Source: JAMIFN01 sp964608575
Lineage (GTDB): Bacteria; Pseudomonadota; Gammaproteobacteria; Burkholderiales; Burkholderiaceae_C
Direction: 5' to 3'
Length of the DNA stretch: 35,018 nucleotides
Assembly: GCA_964608575.1 (NCBI GenBank)
Contig: CAZSPW010000003.1
Coordinates: forward strand, 1-35,018
Part shown: piece by piece, positions 17,669 to 27,500 of the stretch
How the letters are laid out: every line of letters starts with the position of its first letter
How positions within the stretch are numbered: the stretch's first letter is position 1
Program-made: the position numbers and the translations under genes
The notes under the pieces: generated by a model
What the model saw: only the letters and a program-made list of their open reading frames with translations
Database searches by the model: none
What the model was told of the DNA's origin: nothing

Positions 17669-17684
17669 TAATTGGAGTTTTGCC

Positions 17685-18116
17685 ATGGCAAAGAAAATTG
17701 TCGGCTTTATCAAACTGCAAGTTCCTGCAGGTAAAGCCAATCCATCCCCCCCAATTGGTCCTGCGCTGGGTCAGCGCGGCCTGAACATCATGGAGTTTTG
17801 CAAGGCGTTTAACGCGCAAACTCAAGGTGTTGAGCCAGGATTGCCGCTGCCTGTGGTGATTACAGCTTTTGCTGATAAATCATTCACTTTTGTTATCAAG
17901 ACCCCGCCTGCTGCGGTTTTGATTAAAAAAGCCATCAAGCTGGACAAAGGCTCTGCTAAGCCTAATTCAGACAAGGTTGGCAAAATCACGCGCGCTCAGT
18001 TGGAAGAGATTGCCAAAGGTAAAATCAAAGACATGAATGCGGCTGATATTGATGCGGCTGTGCGTACGCTGGCTGGTTCTGCCCGCTCTATGGGTGTTAC
18101 GGTAGAGGGTCTGTAA
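17685..18116 (+). CDS. rplK: 50S ribosomal protein L11
   Basis: L11 binds the GTPase-associated region of 23S rRNA and is needed for RelA activation. It has 143 residues, the normal length. MAKKIVGFIKLQVPAGKANP opens the protein, followed by PSPPIGPALGQRGLNIMEFC (about 20-39), PVVITAFADKSFTFVIKTPP and IDAAVRTLAGSARSMGVTV. The frame is open upstream, but the ATG at 17685 with TTGGAGT about 7 nt before it gives the family start. It is the first gene of the rplKAJL-rpoBC transcript. The usual upstream secE-nusG pair is absent. Confidence 0.98.
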   Translation: MAKKIVGFIKLQVPAGKANPSPPIGPALGQRGLNIMEFCKAFNAQTQGVEPGLPLPVVITAFADKSFTFVIKTPPAAVLIKKAIKLDKGSAKPNSDKVGKITRAQLEEIAKGKIKDMNAADIDAAVRTLAGSARSMGVTVEGL

Positions 18117-18118
18117 TC

Positions 18119-18814
18119 ATGGCAAAGTTGACTAAAAAAGCAAAAGCCCTACAAGGTGCGGTTGAATCTACCAAGCTGTACGCCGTAGGCGAGGCTTTGG
18201 GTTTGGTGCAAAAACACGCTACGGCCAAGTTCGATGAATCTATCGATGTGGCTGTGCAATTGGGTGTGGATGCTAAGAAATCTGACCAAGTTGTTCGCGG
18301 TGCGGTGGTTTTGCCTAACGGCACTGGTAAATCTGTGCGTGTGGCCGTTTTTGCCCAAGGCGCTAAGGCTGAAGAAGCTAAAGCCGCTGGCGCTGAAGTG
18401 GTGGGCATGGATGATTTGGCTGCCCAAGTTAAAGCTGGCGATATGCCCTTTGATGTGGTGATTGCAGCGCCTGATGCTATGCGTGTGGTGGGCACTTTGG
18501 GTCAAATCTTGGGTCCTCGTGGTCTGATGCCTAACCCTAAAGTTGGTACGGTTACGCCTGATGTGGCTAAAGCGGTTAAAGACGCTAAAGCGGGTCAAGT
18601 GCAGTTCCGCGTTGACAAAGCCGGCATTATTCACAGCACGATTGGTCGTCGTTCATTCTCTGCAGAGCAATTGCAAGGTAACTTGGTTGCGCTTTTGGAT
18701 GCTTTGAACAAAGCCAAGCCAGCTACCAGCAAAGGTCAATACCTGCGCAAAGTGGCAGTTTCTTCCACTATGGGCGTTGGTGTTCGTGTGGATGTAGGCT
18801 CTATCGCTGCATAA
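18119..18814 (+). CDS. rplA: 50S ribosomal protein L1
   Basis: L1 forms the mobile stalk near the ribosomal E site and represses its own operon by binding the leader. It has 231 residues, the normal length. It carries KFDESIDVAVQLGVDAKKSD, RGAVVLPNGTGKSVRVAVFA, the L1 signature region MRVVGTLGQILGPRGLMPNP and KVGTVTPDVAKAVKDAKAGQ. The start is 2 nt after the rplK stop, with GAGGG inside the end of rplK as ribosome binding site, so the two are translated together. Confidence 0.98.
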   Translation: MAKLTKKAKALQGAVESTKLYAVGEALGLVQKHATAKFDESIDVAVQLGVDAKKSDQVVRGAVVLPNGTGKSVRVAVFAQGAKAEEAKAAGAEVVGMDDLAAQVKAGDMPFDVVIAAPDAMRVVGTLGQILGPRGLMPNPKVGTVTPDVAKAVKDAKAGQVQFRVDKAGIIHSTIGRRSFSAEQLQGNLVALLDALNKAKPATSKGQYLRKVAVSSTMGVGVRVDVGSIAA

Positions 18815-18886
18815 AACTCAAGTCTTGCGGTTTTACTGCAAGCAAAAATTCGTGGGCTGTTTGGGGTGTTGCGCTTTGGTGTGATG

Positions 18887-19003
18887 TTTCAAGCAGGTCA
18901 TCGAAGACCGCTGATGCCCTTGGGCTTAATCGCAAAACTTGCTGAGTTTTGCAGTCAGCGTAGATGGTGCACGCAATAACCCAGTTGGTTTTTTGCCAAC
19001 CTA
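18887..19003 (+). promoter_or_regulatory. L10 leader (autoregulatory mRNA element)
   Basis: The 280-nt gap between rplA and rplJ holds the pattern of the proteobacterial L10 leader: TCATCGAAGACCG, CTTAATCG, a perfect 8-bp hairpin GCAAAACT (18932-18939) / AGTTTTGC (18945-18952), then AGCGTAGATGGTGC and AACCC. In the known system the L10-(L7/L12) complex binds this leader and represses rplJL translation. The borders are approximate. I see no protein gene in the gap. Confidence 0.7.
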
Positions 19004-19094
19004 AATATTGAGTCGCTAAATTGAAGTGGCGCAAACGCTTTTCTTAAAGCAGTGGGATGAATAAGAAATTCGTTTGCATTTTCAGGAGAGTATC

Positions 19095-19589
19095 TTGGCT
19101 CTGAATCGTAGTGAGAAAGCAGCCGTCATCACTGAGGTGACCGCTCTCGCCGAGAAAGCCCAAACGCTCGTTTTGGCCGAATACCGTGGTATCACGGTTG
19201 CTGGCTTGACTCAGCTGCGCGTAAACGCTCGCAATTCAGGGGTGACCCTGGCGGTGTTGAAAAACACCTTGGCGCGTCGTGCAGTTGCGGGTACAGGTTT
19301 TGAATCTGTATCTGAGCAAATGACTGGCCCTTTGCTCTACAGCTTCTCTGAAGACGCTGTAGCAGCAGCCAAAGTTGTTGCTGAGTTTGCTAAAACGAAC
19401 GATAAGCTGGTTATCCGCGCTGGTGCCTACAACGGCAAAGCTTTGGATGTCAACGGCGTTAAAGAACTGGCAAGCATTCCTTCTCGCGAAGTATTGCTGG
19501 CGCAAGTTTGTGGCTTGTTGCAGTCGCCCGTGTCGTCTATGGCGCGCGTATTGGCTGCTTTGGCCGAGCAAAAAGGCGCAGCAGCTTAA
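19095..19589 (+). CDS. rplJ: 50S ribosomal protein L10
   Basis: L10 is the base of the L7/L12 stalk and the translational repressor of its own operon. ALNRSEKAAVITEV opens the family sequence, followed by AEYRGITVAGLTQLRVNARN, GVTLAVLKNTLARRAVAG and QMTGPLLYSFSED. The start is the TTG at 19095, preceded at a good distance by AGGAGAG (19084-19090). The open frame from 19074 adds seven residues that the family lacks. A TTG start is typical of rplJ in this order as I recall it, and gives 164 residues. The stop codon lies inside an 18-bp perfect palindrome (19582-19599). Confidence 0.96.
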   Translation: MALNRSEKAAVITEVTALAEKAQTLVLAEYRGITVAGLTQLRVNARNSGVTLAVLKNTLARRAVAGTGFESVSEQMTGPLLYSFSEDAVAAAKVVAEFAKTNDKLVIRAGAYNGKALDVNGVKELASIPSREVLLAQVCGLLQSPVSSMARVLAALAEQKGAAA

Positions 19590-19640
19590 ATTTAAGCTGT
19601 TTGCATAAACGAGATTTATTCAATATTTAGGACAAACAAA

Positions 19641-20018
19641 ATGGCATTCGATAAAGACGCATTTTTGACCGCTCTGGACAGCATGAGCGTTATGGAACTC
19701 AATGAGCTGGTTAAAGCCATTGAAGAAAAATTTGGCGTGAGCGCTGCTGCGATGGCTGCTCCTGCTGCTGGCGGCGCTGCTGGCGGTGCTGCTGCTGCGG
19801 AAGAAAAAACCGAGTTTGACTTGGTTCTGACTGAAGCTGGTAGCAACAAAGTAGGCGCGATCAAAGCCGTGCGTGAAATCACTGGCCTGGGCTTGAAAGA
19901 AGCCAAAGACCTGGTTGATGGCGCACCAAAAACTTTGAAAGAAGCTATGCCTAAAGCTGATGCTGAAGCAGCTAAGAAAAAGCTGGAAGAAGCTGGCGCG
20001 AAAGCCGAACTCAAATAA
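19641..20018 (+). CDS. rplL: 50S ribosomal protein L7/L12
   Basis: L7/L12 is the multi-copy stalk protein that recruits translation factor GTPases. It has 125 residues: an N-terminal dimerisation domain (MAFDKDAFLTALDSMSVMEL, then LVKAIEEKFGVSAAAM), an Ala/Gly-rich hinge (about 38-54), and the C-terminal factor-binding domain (EFDLVLTEAGSNKVGAIKAV, then GLGLKEAKDLVDGAPKTLKE). AGGA at 19629 serves as ribosome binding site. It lies 51 nt after rplJ and is followed by an attenuator-like terminator. Confidence 0.98.
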   Translation: MAFDKDAFLTALDSMSVMELNELVKAIEEKFGVSAAAMAAPAAGGAAGGAAAAEEKTEFDLVLTEAGSNKVGAIKAVREITGLGLKEAKDLVDGAPKTLKEAMPKADAEAAKKKLEEAGAKAELK

Positions 20019-20034
20019 TTCGGCTTGCCCGATC

Positions 20035-20069
20035 AAGGCTGAGGCTTCATTTAAAGGCCTCAGCCTTTT
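20035..20069 (+). terminator. Terminator/attenuator between rplL and rpoB
   Basis: AAGGCTGAGGC (20035-20045) pairs perfectly with GCCTCAGCCTT (20057-20067), followed by TTTTG. The T tract is short, so partial read-through into rpoB is likely. This matches the known attenuator between rplL and rpoB in enteric bacteria, which lowers polymerase subunit output relative to L7/L12. Confidence 0.8.
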
Positions 20070-20113
20070 GTGCTTTATACAAGTCCTACTTAGATTTGGA
20101 TATCAAATTGGCA

Positions 20114-20152
20114 TTTTAAGCCGCCAATTCTGCCTGAGTAGCTATCAAAATA
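20114..20152 (+). repeat. Dispersed 39-bp repeat, copy C
   Basis: TTTTAAGCCGCCAATT is followed by CTGCCTGAGTAGCTAT. It aligns without gaps to copies A and D, with one change (C to T) in the core. It is transcribed within the rplL-rpoB spacer. Confidence 0.75.
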
Positions 20153-20181
20153 TAAGTGCTTACCGCTTGTATCGAGAGCTT

Positions 20182-20304
20182 ACAGTCAAGCCCCTTCGTT
20201 CAGAGGCTTGACTGTGTGCTTTCTCATTCGACTAGAGAGAGTGCCTTGGTTCGGATGCTGGTGCAAGGCCAGCATCGTCTGCTAATGGCTGGTAGTGGCC
20301 AGCC
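20182..20304 (+). promoter_or_regulatory. Three hairpins in the rplL-rpoB spacer
   Basis: The 375-nt spacer contains no gene. After the terminator and repeat C come three hairpins: an 11-bp perfect stem ACAGTCAAGCC / GGCTTGACTGT (20182-20192 / 20205-20215, 12-base loop), GATGCTGG / CCAGCATC (20254-20261 / 20269-20276) and GGCTGG / CCAGCC (20287-20292 / 20299-20304). None has a T tract. The first has the form of an RNase III processing site, such as is known in this spacer in Escherichia coli. The function is inferred. Confidence 0.45.
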
Positions 20305-20393
20305 GCCAAGTGTTGTGCGCGGATGCCCCTGCTCGGGCGTTTGTAAACAACCCCTAGTCGCCTTGATTCCAACTCTATCCATTCGGAGAATTC

Positions 20394-23300
20394 ATGGCTC
20401 AGGTTTCCCCTTCCAACTACACCTACACTGAACGCAAGCGTATCCGTAAGAACTTTGGTTCTCGCGACGCGGTTCTAGAAGTCCCTTACCTGCTGCAAAT
20501 GCAGCGTGATGCCTACACCACTTTTTTGCAAAAAGATGTGCCGCCTAAGCAGCGCGTCAACGAAGGTCTGCAAGCCTGTTTCTCTTCTGCTTTCCCCATC
20601 GTTTCGCATAACGGCTATGTTGAAATGAAGTTTGTCGAGTACAACCTCGCCAAGCCTGCTTTTGATGTGCGTGAATGCCAAACGCGCGGCCTGACTTTTG
20701 GCTCTGCTGTGCGCGCGCGCGTACAGTTGATCATCTACGACCGCGACTCTTCTACCGCATCTTCTAAAGTAGTCAAAGAGGTTAAAGAGCAAGAAGTCTA
20801 TATGGGCGAAGTGCCCCTGATGACAGATAAAGGCTCTTTCATCATCAACGGTACTGAGCGTGTCATCGTGTCTCAGCTGCACCGCAGCCCTGGCGTGTTT
20901 TTTGAACACGATAAAGGTAAAACACACAGCTCAGGCAAATTGCTATTCTCGGCGCGCATCATTCCGTATCGTGGCTCTTGGCTCGATTTTGAGTTCGATC
21001 ACAAAGACCTGCTCTACTTCCGCGTGGATCGTCGCCGCAAAATGCCTGTGAGCATTCTGCTCAAGGCCATCGGCATGACACCCGAATCCATCTTGGAAAA
21101 CTTCTTCATGTTTGATCAGTTCAAGCTGATGGAGTCAGGTGCACAAATGGCCTTTGTTGCTGAGCGCCTAAGTGGTGAAGTTGCTCGCTTCGACATCACC
21201 GACAAGAGCGGTAAAGTGGTTGTTGCCAAAGATAAGCGCGTGACCAAACGCCACACGCGCGAGTTAGAGCAATCTGGCACTACCCATATTAGTGTGCCTG
21301 AAGACTCGCTTTTAGGGCGTGTATTGGCGAAAAATGTCATTGACGCCGACACGGGCGAAGTCATCGGCAAAGCCAACGAAGAGCTGACCGAAGCACTCTT
21401 GAAAAAACTGCGTTCTGCAGGCATCCAAAACATCGAGTGTATTTACACCAATGAGCTCGACCACGGTGCTTACATCAGCCAAACTTTGCGCACCGATGAA
21501 ACGCAAGATGAAATGAGCGCGCGCGTAGCCATCTACCGCATGATGCGCCCTGGTGAGCCACCCACTGAAGATGCGGTGCAAGCCCTGTTCTTCCGCCTGT
21601 TCTACAACCCCGACACTTATGACCTGTCGCGTGTAGGCCGCATGAAATTCAACGCCAAAATTGGCCGCGAAGGTGCTGAAGGCGAAATGGTTTTGTCGAA
21701 TGAAGATATTTTGTCTGTAGTCAAAATCCTGGTGAATTTGCGTAACGGCCGTGGCGAAGTTGATGACATCGACCATCTTGGCAACCGCCGTGTGCGCTGC
21801 GTGGGTGAATTGGCCGAAAACCAATACCGCACAGGCTTAGCGCGTATCGAAAAGGCGGTGAAAGAGCGCCTGGGTCAAGCCGAACAAGAGCCGTTGATGC
21901 CGCATGACTTGATCAATAGCAAGCCGATCTCTGCTGCACTGAAAGAGTTCTTTGGCTCTTCGCAACTGTCGCAATTTATGGATCAGACCAACCCGCTGTC
22001 TGAAATCACGCACAAACGCCGTGTTTCAGCACTGGGCCCAGGCGGTTTGACGCGTGAGCGTGCAGGCTTTGAAGTGCGTGATGTGCATGTCACGCACTAT
22101 GGCCGTGTTTGCCCTATTGAAACGCCTGAGGGGCCAAATATTGGCCTGATCAACTCTTTGGCCTTGTATGCGCGCTTGAACGAGTACGGCTTTATCGAAA
22201 CGCCCTATCGTCGCGTAGTAGATGGCAAGGTTACCAATGAAATCGATTACCTCTCAGCCATTGAGGAAGGTAAATATGTCATTGCGCAGGCCAATACCGT
22301 TTTGGATAAAGATGGCAAGCTCACGGGTGAACTGATTTCCGCGCGTGATCAAGGTGAATCGGTATTGGTGACGGCCGATACGATTCAGTACATGGATGTA
22401 TCGCCCGCACAGATTGTTTCTGTGGCTGCGTCTTTGGTTCCATTCCTAGAGCACGATGATGCTAACCGTGCCTTGATGGGTGCGAACATGCAACGCCAAG
22501 CAGTGCCCACCTTGCGCCCTGAAAAAGCCCTGGTTGGTACGGGTATTGAGCGTGTTGCGGCTGTCGACTCGGGCACCGTGGTCACCGCCAATCGTGGTGG
22601 CGTGGTTGACTATGTCGATGCTACCCGCGTGGTGGTGCGCGTGAACGACAAAGAGGCTGTCGCAGGTGAAGTGGGCGTAGATATCTACTCCCTCATCAAA
22701 TATCAGCGCTCGAACCAAAACACCAATATTCACCAACGCCCTATCGTTAAAAAAGGTGATGTGATTGCCAAGGGGGATGTGATTGCCGATGGCGCTTCTA
22801 CCGATTTGGGAGAGTTGGCGTTAGGGCAGAACATGCTCGTGGCCTTTATGCCTTGGAACGGCTATAACTTCGAGGATTCGATCCTGATTTCTGAGCGCGT
22901 CGTGGCCGAAGACCGTTACACCAGTATCCACATCGAGGAATTGGTGGTGATGGCGCGCGATACTAAATTAGGCGCGGAGGAGATCACCCGCGACATTCCC
23001 AATTTGTCTGAAGTGCAGCTCAACCGTTTGGATGATTCCGGCATCATTTATGTGGGTGCCGAGGTCAAGCCTGGCGATACCTTGGTCGGTAAAGTCACGC
23101 CTAAAGGTGAAACTACGCTAACGCCAGAAGAGAAACTGCTGCGCGCCATCTTTGGTGAAAAAGCCTCTGATGTGAAAGACACCTCGCTGCGCGTAGATCA
23201 AGGCTCGGCTGGAACCGTGATTGATGTGCAAGTTTTCACGCGTGAAGGCATCGAACGCGATAAACGCGCACAGCAAATCATCGACGACGAACTCAAACGC

Positions 23301-24524
23301 TTCCGCATGGATTTGAATGATCAGATGCGTATTGTTGAAGCCGATGCGTTCGATCGTTTAGCCAAATTGCTCAGCGGCAAAATTGCTAACGGTGGCCCGC
23401 AAAAACTGGCCAAAGGCAGCAAAATTGATAAAGACTATCTGGCGTCAGTCGAGAAATACCACTGGTTTGACATTCGCCCTGCGGACGATACCGTAGCCAG
23501 CCAACTCGAATCCATCAAACTGTCGTTGGAGCAAACCCGCCACAGCTTTGATATGGCTTACGAAGAGAAGAAGAAAAAGCTGACGCAAGGCGACGAATTG
23601 CCCGCTGGCGTGCTGAAAATGGTCAAGGTCTATTTGGCCGTCAAACGCCGCCTGCAGCCTGGTGACAAAATGGCAGGCCGTCACGGAAACAAAGGCGTGG
23701 TATCGAAAATTGTGCCTGTTGAGGATATGCCTTACATGGCCGATGGCACGCCTTGCGATATCGTGCTCAATCCCTTGGGTGTTCCTTCGCGCATGAATAT
23801 CGGTCAGGTGTTGGAAGTGCATTTGGGCTGGGCCGCAAAAGGCTTGGGCCAGCGCATTGGTGACATGCTGCAACAAGAAGCCAAAGCGAGCGAAGTGCGT
23901 GGTTTCCTAGACAAGGTGTACAACGCCTCAGGGCACAAGGAAGATCTGGCCAAGCTCAGTGACGATGAAGTGCAAGCCATGGCCAAAAACTTGGCTGAAG
24001 GCGTACCTTTTGCCACTCCAGTGTTCGATGGTGCCAGCGAAGATGAAATCCGTGCCATGTTGAAGCTGGCCTATCCGGATGCCATTGCTCAGGCCAAGGG
24101 TCTGACTGACACCCGCACGCAGGCGCAGCTTTATGACGGCCGTACCGGTGACGCTTTCGAGCGTAAAACCACAGTCGGTTATATGCATGTGCTGAAACTG
24201 CATCACTTGGTCGATGACAAGATGCACGCTCGCTCTACAGGTCCTTATTCCCTTGTTACCCAGCAGCCTTTGGGTGGTAAAGCCCAGTTCGGTGGCCAGC
24301 GTTTCGGGGAGATGGAGGTCTGGGCGCTCAAAGCTTATGGCGCGTCTTACATCTTGCAAGAGATGCTGACCGTGAAATCCGATGATGTGCAAGGCCGTAC
24401 CAAAGTGTACGAAAGCATCGTCAAAGGTGAACACAGCATCGAGGCGGGCATGCCCGAATCATTCAATGTCTTGATCAAAGAGATTCGCTCTTTGGGCCTG
24501 GATATCGAACTGGAAAAAAACTAA
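20394..24524 (+). CDS. rpoB: RNA polymerase beta subunit
   Basis: RpoB forms one half of the RNA polymerase catalytic cleft and carries the rifampicin site. It has 1376 residues, about the length seen in this order. The rifampicin region (about 519-550) reads FGSSQLSQFMDQTNPLSE and then ITHKRRVSALGPGG, with the wild-type residues Q, D, H and S at the positions that give resistance. RERAGFEVRDVHVTHYGRVC and CPIETPEGPNIGLINSLA follow. The C-terminal half has AFMPWNGYNFEDSILIS, KMAGRHGNKGVVSKIVP and GGKAQFGGQRFGEMEVWAL. A CGGAGAA ribosome binding site precedes the ATG. rpoC follows 24 nt after the stop. Confidence 0.99.
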   Translation: MAQVSPSNYTYTERKRIRKNFGSRDAVLEVPYLLQMQRDAYTTFLQKDVPPKQRVNEGLQACFSSAFPIVSHNGYVEMKFVEYNLAKPAFDVRECQTRGLTFGSAVRARVQLIIYDRDSSTASSKVVKEVKEQEVYMGEVPLMTDKGSFIINGTERVIVSQLHRSPGVFFEHDKGKTHSSGKLLFSARIIPYRGSWLDFEFDHKDLLYFRVDRRRKMPVSILLKAIGMTPESILENFFMFDQFKLMESGAQMAFVAERLSGEVARFDITDKSGKVVVAKDKRVTKRHTRELEQSGTTHISVPEDSLLGRVLAKNVIDADTGEVIGKANEELTEALLKKLRSAGIQNIECIYTNELDHGAYISQTLRTDETQDEMSARVAIYRMMRPGEPPTEDAVQALFFRLFYNPDTYDLSRVGRMKFNAKIGREGAEGEMVLSNEDILSVVKILVNLRNGRGEVDDIDHLGNRRVRCVGELAENQYRTGLARIEKAVKERLGQAEQEPLMPHDLINSKPISAALKEFFGSSQLSQFMDQTNPLSEITHKRRVSALGPGGLTRERAGFEVRDVHVTHYGRVCPIETPEGPNIGLINSLALYARLNEYGFIETPYRRVVDGKVTNEIDYLSAIEEGKYVIAQANTVLDKDGKLTGELISARDQGESVLVTADTIQYMDVSPAQIVSVAASLVPFLEHDDANRALMGANMQRQAVPTLRPEKALVGTGIERVAAVDSGTVVTANRGGVVDYVDATRVVVRVNDKEAVAGEVGVDIYSLIKYQRSNQNTNIHQRPIVKKGDVIAKGDVIADGASTDLGELALGQNMLVAFMPWNGYNFEDSILISERVVAEDRYTSIHIEELVVMARDTKLGAEEITRDIPNLSEVQLNRLDDSGIIYVGAEVKPGDTLVGKVTPKGETTLTPEEKLLRAIFGEKASDVKDTSLRVDQGSAGTVIDVQVFTREGIERDKRAQQIIDDELKRFRMDLNDQMRIVEADAFDRLAKLLSGKIANGGPQKLAKGSKIDKDYLASVEKYHWFDIRPADDTVASQLESIKLSLEQTRHSFDMAYEEKKKKLTQGDELPAGVLKMVKVYLAVKRRLQPGDKMAGRHGNKGVVSKIVPVEDMPYMADGTPCDIVLNPLGVPSRMNIGQVLEVHLGWAAKGLGQRIGDMLQQEAKASEVRGFLDKVYNASGHKEDLAKLSDDEVQAMAKNLAEGVPFATPVFDGASEDEIRAMLKLAYPDAIAQAKGLTDTRTQAQLYDGRTGDAFERKTTVGYMHVLKLHHLVDDKMHARSTGPYSLVTQQPLGGKAQFGGQRFGEMEVWALKAYGASYILQEMLTVKSDDVQGRTKVYESIVKGEHSIEAGMPESFNVLIKEIRSLGLDIELEKN

Positions 24525-24548
24525 GGCAACAGGATAGAAAGGTAATCT

Positions 24549-27500
24549 ATGAATCTCTTACGCGACCTGTTCAAACAATTCACCCCAGATGAGCACTTCG
24601 ATGCCATCAAAATCGGTTTGGCTTCACCCGAGAAAATCCGTTCTTGGTCTTTCGGTGAAGTGAAAAAACCCGAAACCATCAACTACCGCACCTTCAAGCC
24701 TGAGCGCGATGGTCTGTTTTGTGCCAAGATTTTTGGCCCTATCAAAGACTATGAATGCTTGTGTGGCAAATACAAACGCCTGAAACACCGTGGCGTTATT
24801 TGCGAGAAGTGCGGCGTTGAAGTGACACAAACCAAAGTGCGCCGTGAACGCATGGGGCATATCGATTTGGCCGCGCCGTGCGCCCATATCTGGTTCCTCA
24901 AATCCTTGCCATCGCGTTTGGGTTTGGTGCTGGATATGACGCTGCGTGATATTGAGCGCGTGTTGTATTTCGAAGCGTATGTCATTGTTGATCCTGGCAT
25001 GACGCCTTTGAAGAAATTCTCCATCATGACGGAGGAAGACTTTGAGGCCAAATCGCAAGAGTACGGCGATGAATTCATTGCCAAAATGGGCGCTGAAGGC
25101 ATCAAAGAACTGCTGCAAAGCATAGATCTGGACAGCGAAATCGAACGCATCCGTGATGAGCTGGCTGCAGGTGGCTCTGAACTGCGCACCAAGAAAAACG
25201 CCAAGCGCCTGAAGGTGCTCGAAGCCTTCCGCAAATCGGGCATGAAGCCCGAGTGGATGGTGATGGAAGTGCTGCCTGTGCTGCCGCCTGATCTGCGCCC
25301 ACTGGTGCCGCTCGATGGCGGCCGTTTTGCCACATCTGACCTGAACGATTTGTACCGCCGTGTTATCAACCGCAACAGCCGCCTCAAGCGTCTGCTGGAG
25401 TTGAAAGCCCCGGACATCATTGCGCGCAATGAGAAGCGCATGCTGCAAGAGTCTGTGGATAGCCTGCTGGATAACGGTCGCCGTGGTAAGGCCATGACAG
25501 GTGCGAACAAGCGCACACTGAAATCTTTGGCCGACATGATCAAAGGTAAGTCTGGCCGCTTCCGCCAGAACTTGCTGGGTAAGCGCGTGGATTACTCTGG
25601 TCGCTCGGTCATTACTGTGGGCCCTACTTTGAAGCTGCACCAGTGCGGCCTGCCCAAGCTGATGGCGCTGGAGCTGTTCAAGCCCTTCATTTTTGCGCGC
25701 CTAGAGCAAATGGGCATCGCCACCACGATCAAAGCGGCTAAAAAAGAAGTCGAATCTGGCACCCCTGTGGTCTGGGATATTCTGGAAGAAGTGATACGCG
25801 AGCATCCCGTGCTGCTCAACCGTGCGCCTACGCTGCACCGCTTGGGTATTCAGGCGTTTGAACCGATCTTGATTGAAGGTAAAGCGATTCAACTGCACCC
25901 CTTGGTGTGTTCTGCCTTTAACGCCGACTTTGACGGTGACCAAATGGCGGTGCATGTACCTTTGTCGGTAGAGGCGCAGGTGGAAGCGCGTGTTCTGATG
26001 CTGGCATCGAACAATGTGCTGTTCCCCGCTTCTGGTGAGCCGTCTATCGTGCCTTCACAAGATGTGGTTTTGGGCTTGTACTACACCACGCGCGAACGCG
26101 TTAATGGCAAAGGCGAAGGCATGGTCTTTGCCGATGTAGGTGAAGTGCAGCGTGCTTTAGATAACGGCGTGGTGGAACTCACGGCTAAGATTACTGTGCG
26201 CCTGACCGAATGGAGCAAAGCAGCAGATAGCGAAGAATTTGTGCCTAGCACCAGTCTGGTGGAAACCACTGTTGGGCGGGCTTTGCTGTCCGAAATTTTG
26301 CCCAAGGGTTTGCCTTTCAGCGTGATGAATAAAGCGTTGAAGAAAAAAGAAATTTCTAAGCTCATTAATGCTTCTTTCCGCCGTTGCGGCTTGAAAGAAA
26401 CGGTGGTGTTTGCCGACAAGCTATTGCAAAACGGCTTCCGCTTGGCCACGCGCGCCGGTATTTCTATTGCGATTGATGATATGTTGGTGCCGCAAGAAAA
26501 ACACGGCATCATTTCGCGCGCGGAAGACGAAGTCAAAGAAATCGCGAACCAGTACGCATCAGGCTTGGTGACTGCTGGCGAGCGCTATAACAAAGTGGTC
26601 GATATTTGGGGTAAGGCTGGCGACGAAGTCTCTAAAGTGATGATGGCGCAGTTGGCCAAGGAAAAAACCCTGGATCGCAATGGCAAAGAAGTCGAACAAG
26701 AGTCCTTCAATTCGATTTATATGATGGCCGATTCAGGCGCGCGTGGTTCTGCCGCGCAGATTCGCCAGCTGGCAGGTATGCGTGGTTTGATGGCCAAGCC
26801 TGATGGCTCCATCATCGAAACCCCCATTACGGCCAACTTCCGTGAAGGCTTGAATGTATTGCAGTACTTTATTTCCACCCACGGTGCGCGTAAAGGTCTG
26901 GCAGATACGGCTTTGAAAACAGCCAACTCCGGTTATTTGACGCGCCGTTTGGTTGATGTCACACAAGACTTGGTTGTCACCGAAGACGATTGCGGCACGA
27001 CCAATGGCCAGCTCATGCGCGCTTTGGTCGATGGCGGTGAGGTGGTGGAGTCTTTGCGTGACCGCGTGCTCGGTCGTACTGCAGTCGAAGATGTTATCCA
27101 TCCTGAAACCCGCGAAGTGCTGATCAAAGCCGGTGAAATGCTCCAAGAAGATAACTTGGATTTGGTCGATGCCGCTGGCGTGGATGAAATCAAAGTTCGC
27201 ACCGTACTCAATTGCGAAACGCGCTTTGGCCTGTGTGCTAAGTGCTATGGCCGCGATTTGGGTCGTGGTGGCTTCATCAATTTGGGCGAGGCCGTTGGTG
27301 TGATCGCTGCGCAATCTATCGGTGAGCCTGGTACGCAGCTGACGATGCGTACTTTCCACATCGGTGGTGCAGCTTCGCGTGCAGCGATTGCTTCTAGCGT
27401 AGAGGCTAAGAGCAATGGCCTCATCAACTTCAATGCAACTATGCGCTATGTCAGCAACACTAAGGGTGAGCTGGTGGTGATTTCTCGTTCAGGCGAGATC

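Noticed and set aside
24624..25640. Long - strand open frame (338 codons) antisense to rpoC
   Set aside because: It lies wholly inside a certain rpoC, is rich in His and Gln as expected from reading the complement, and resembles no protein.
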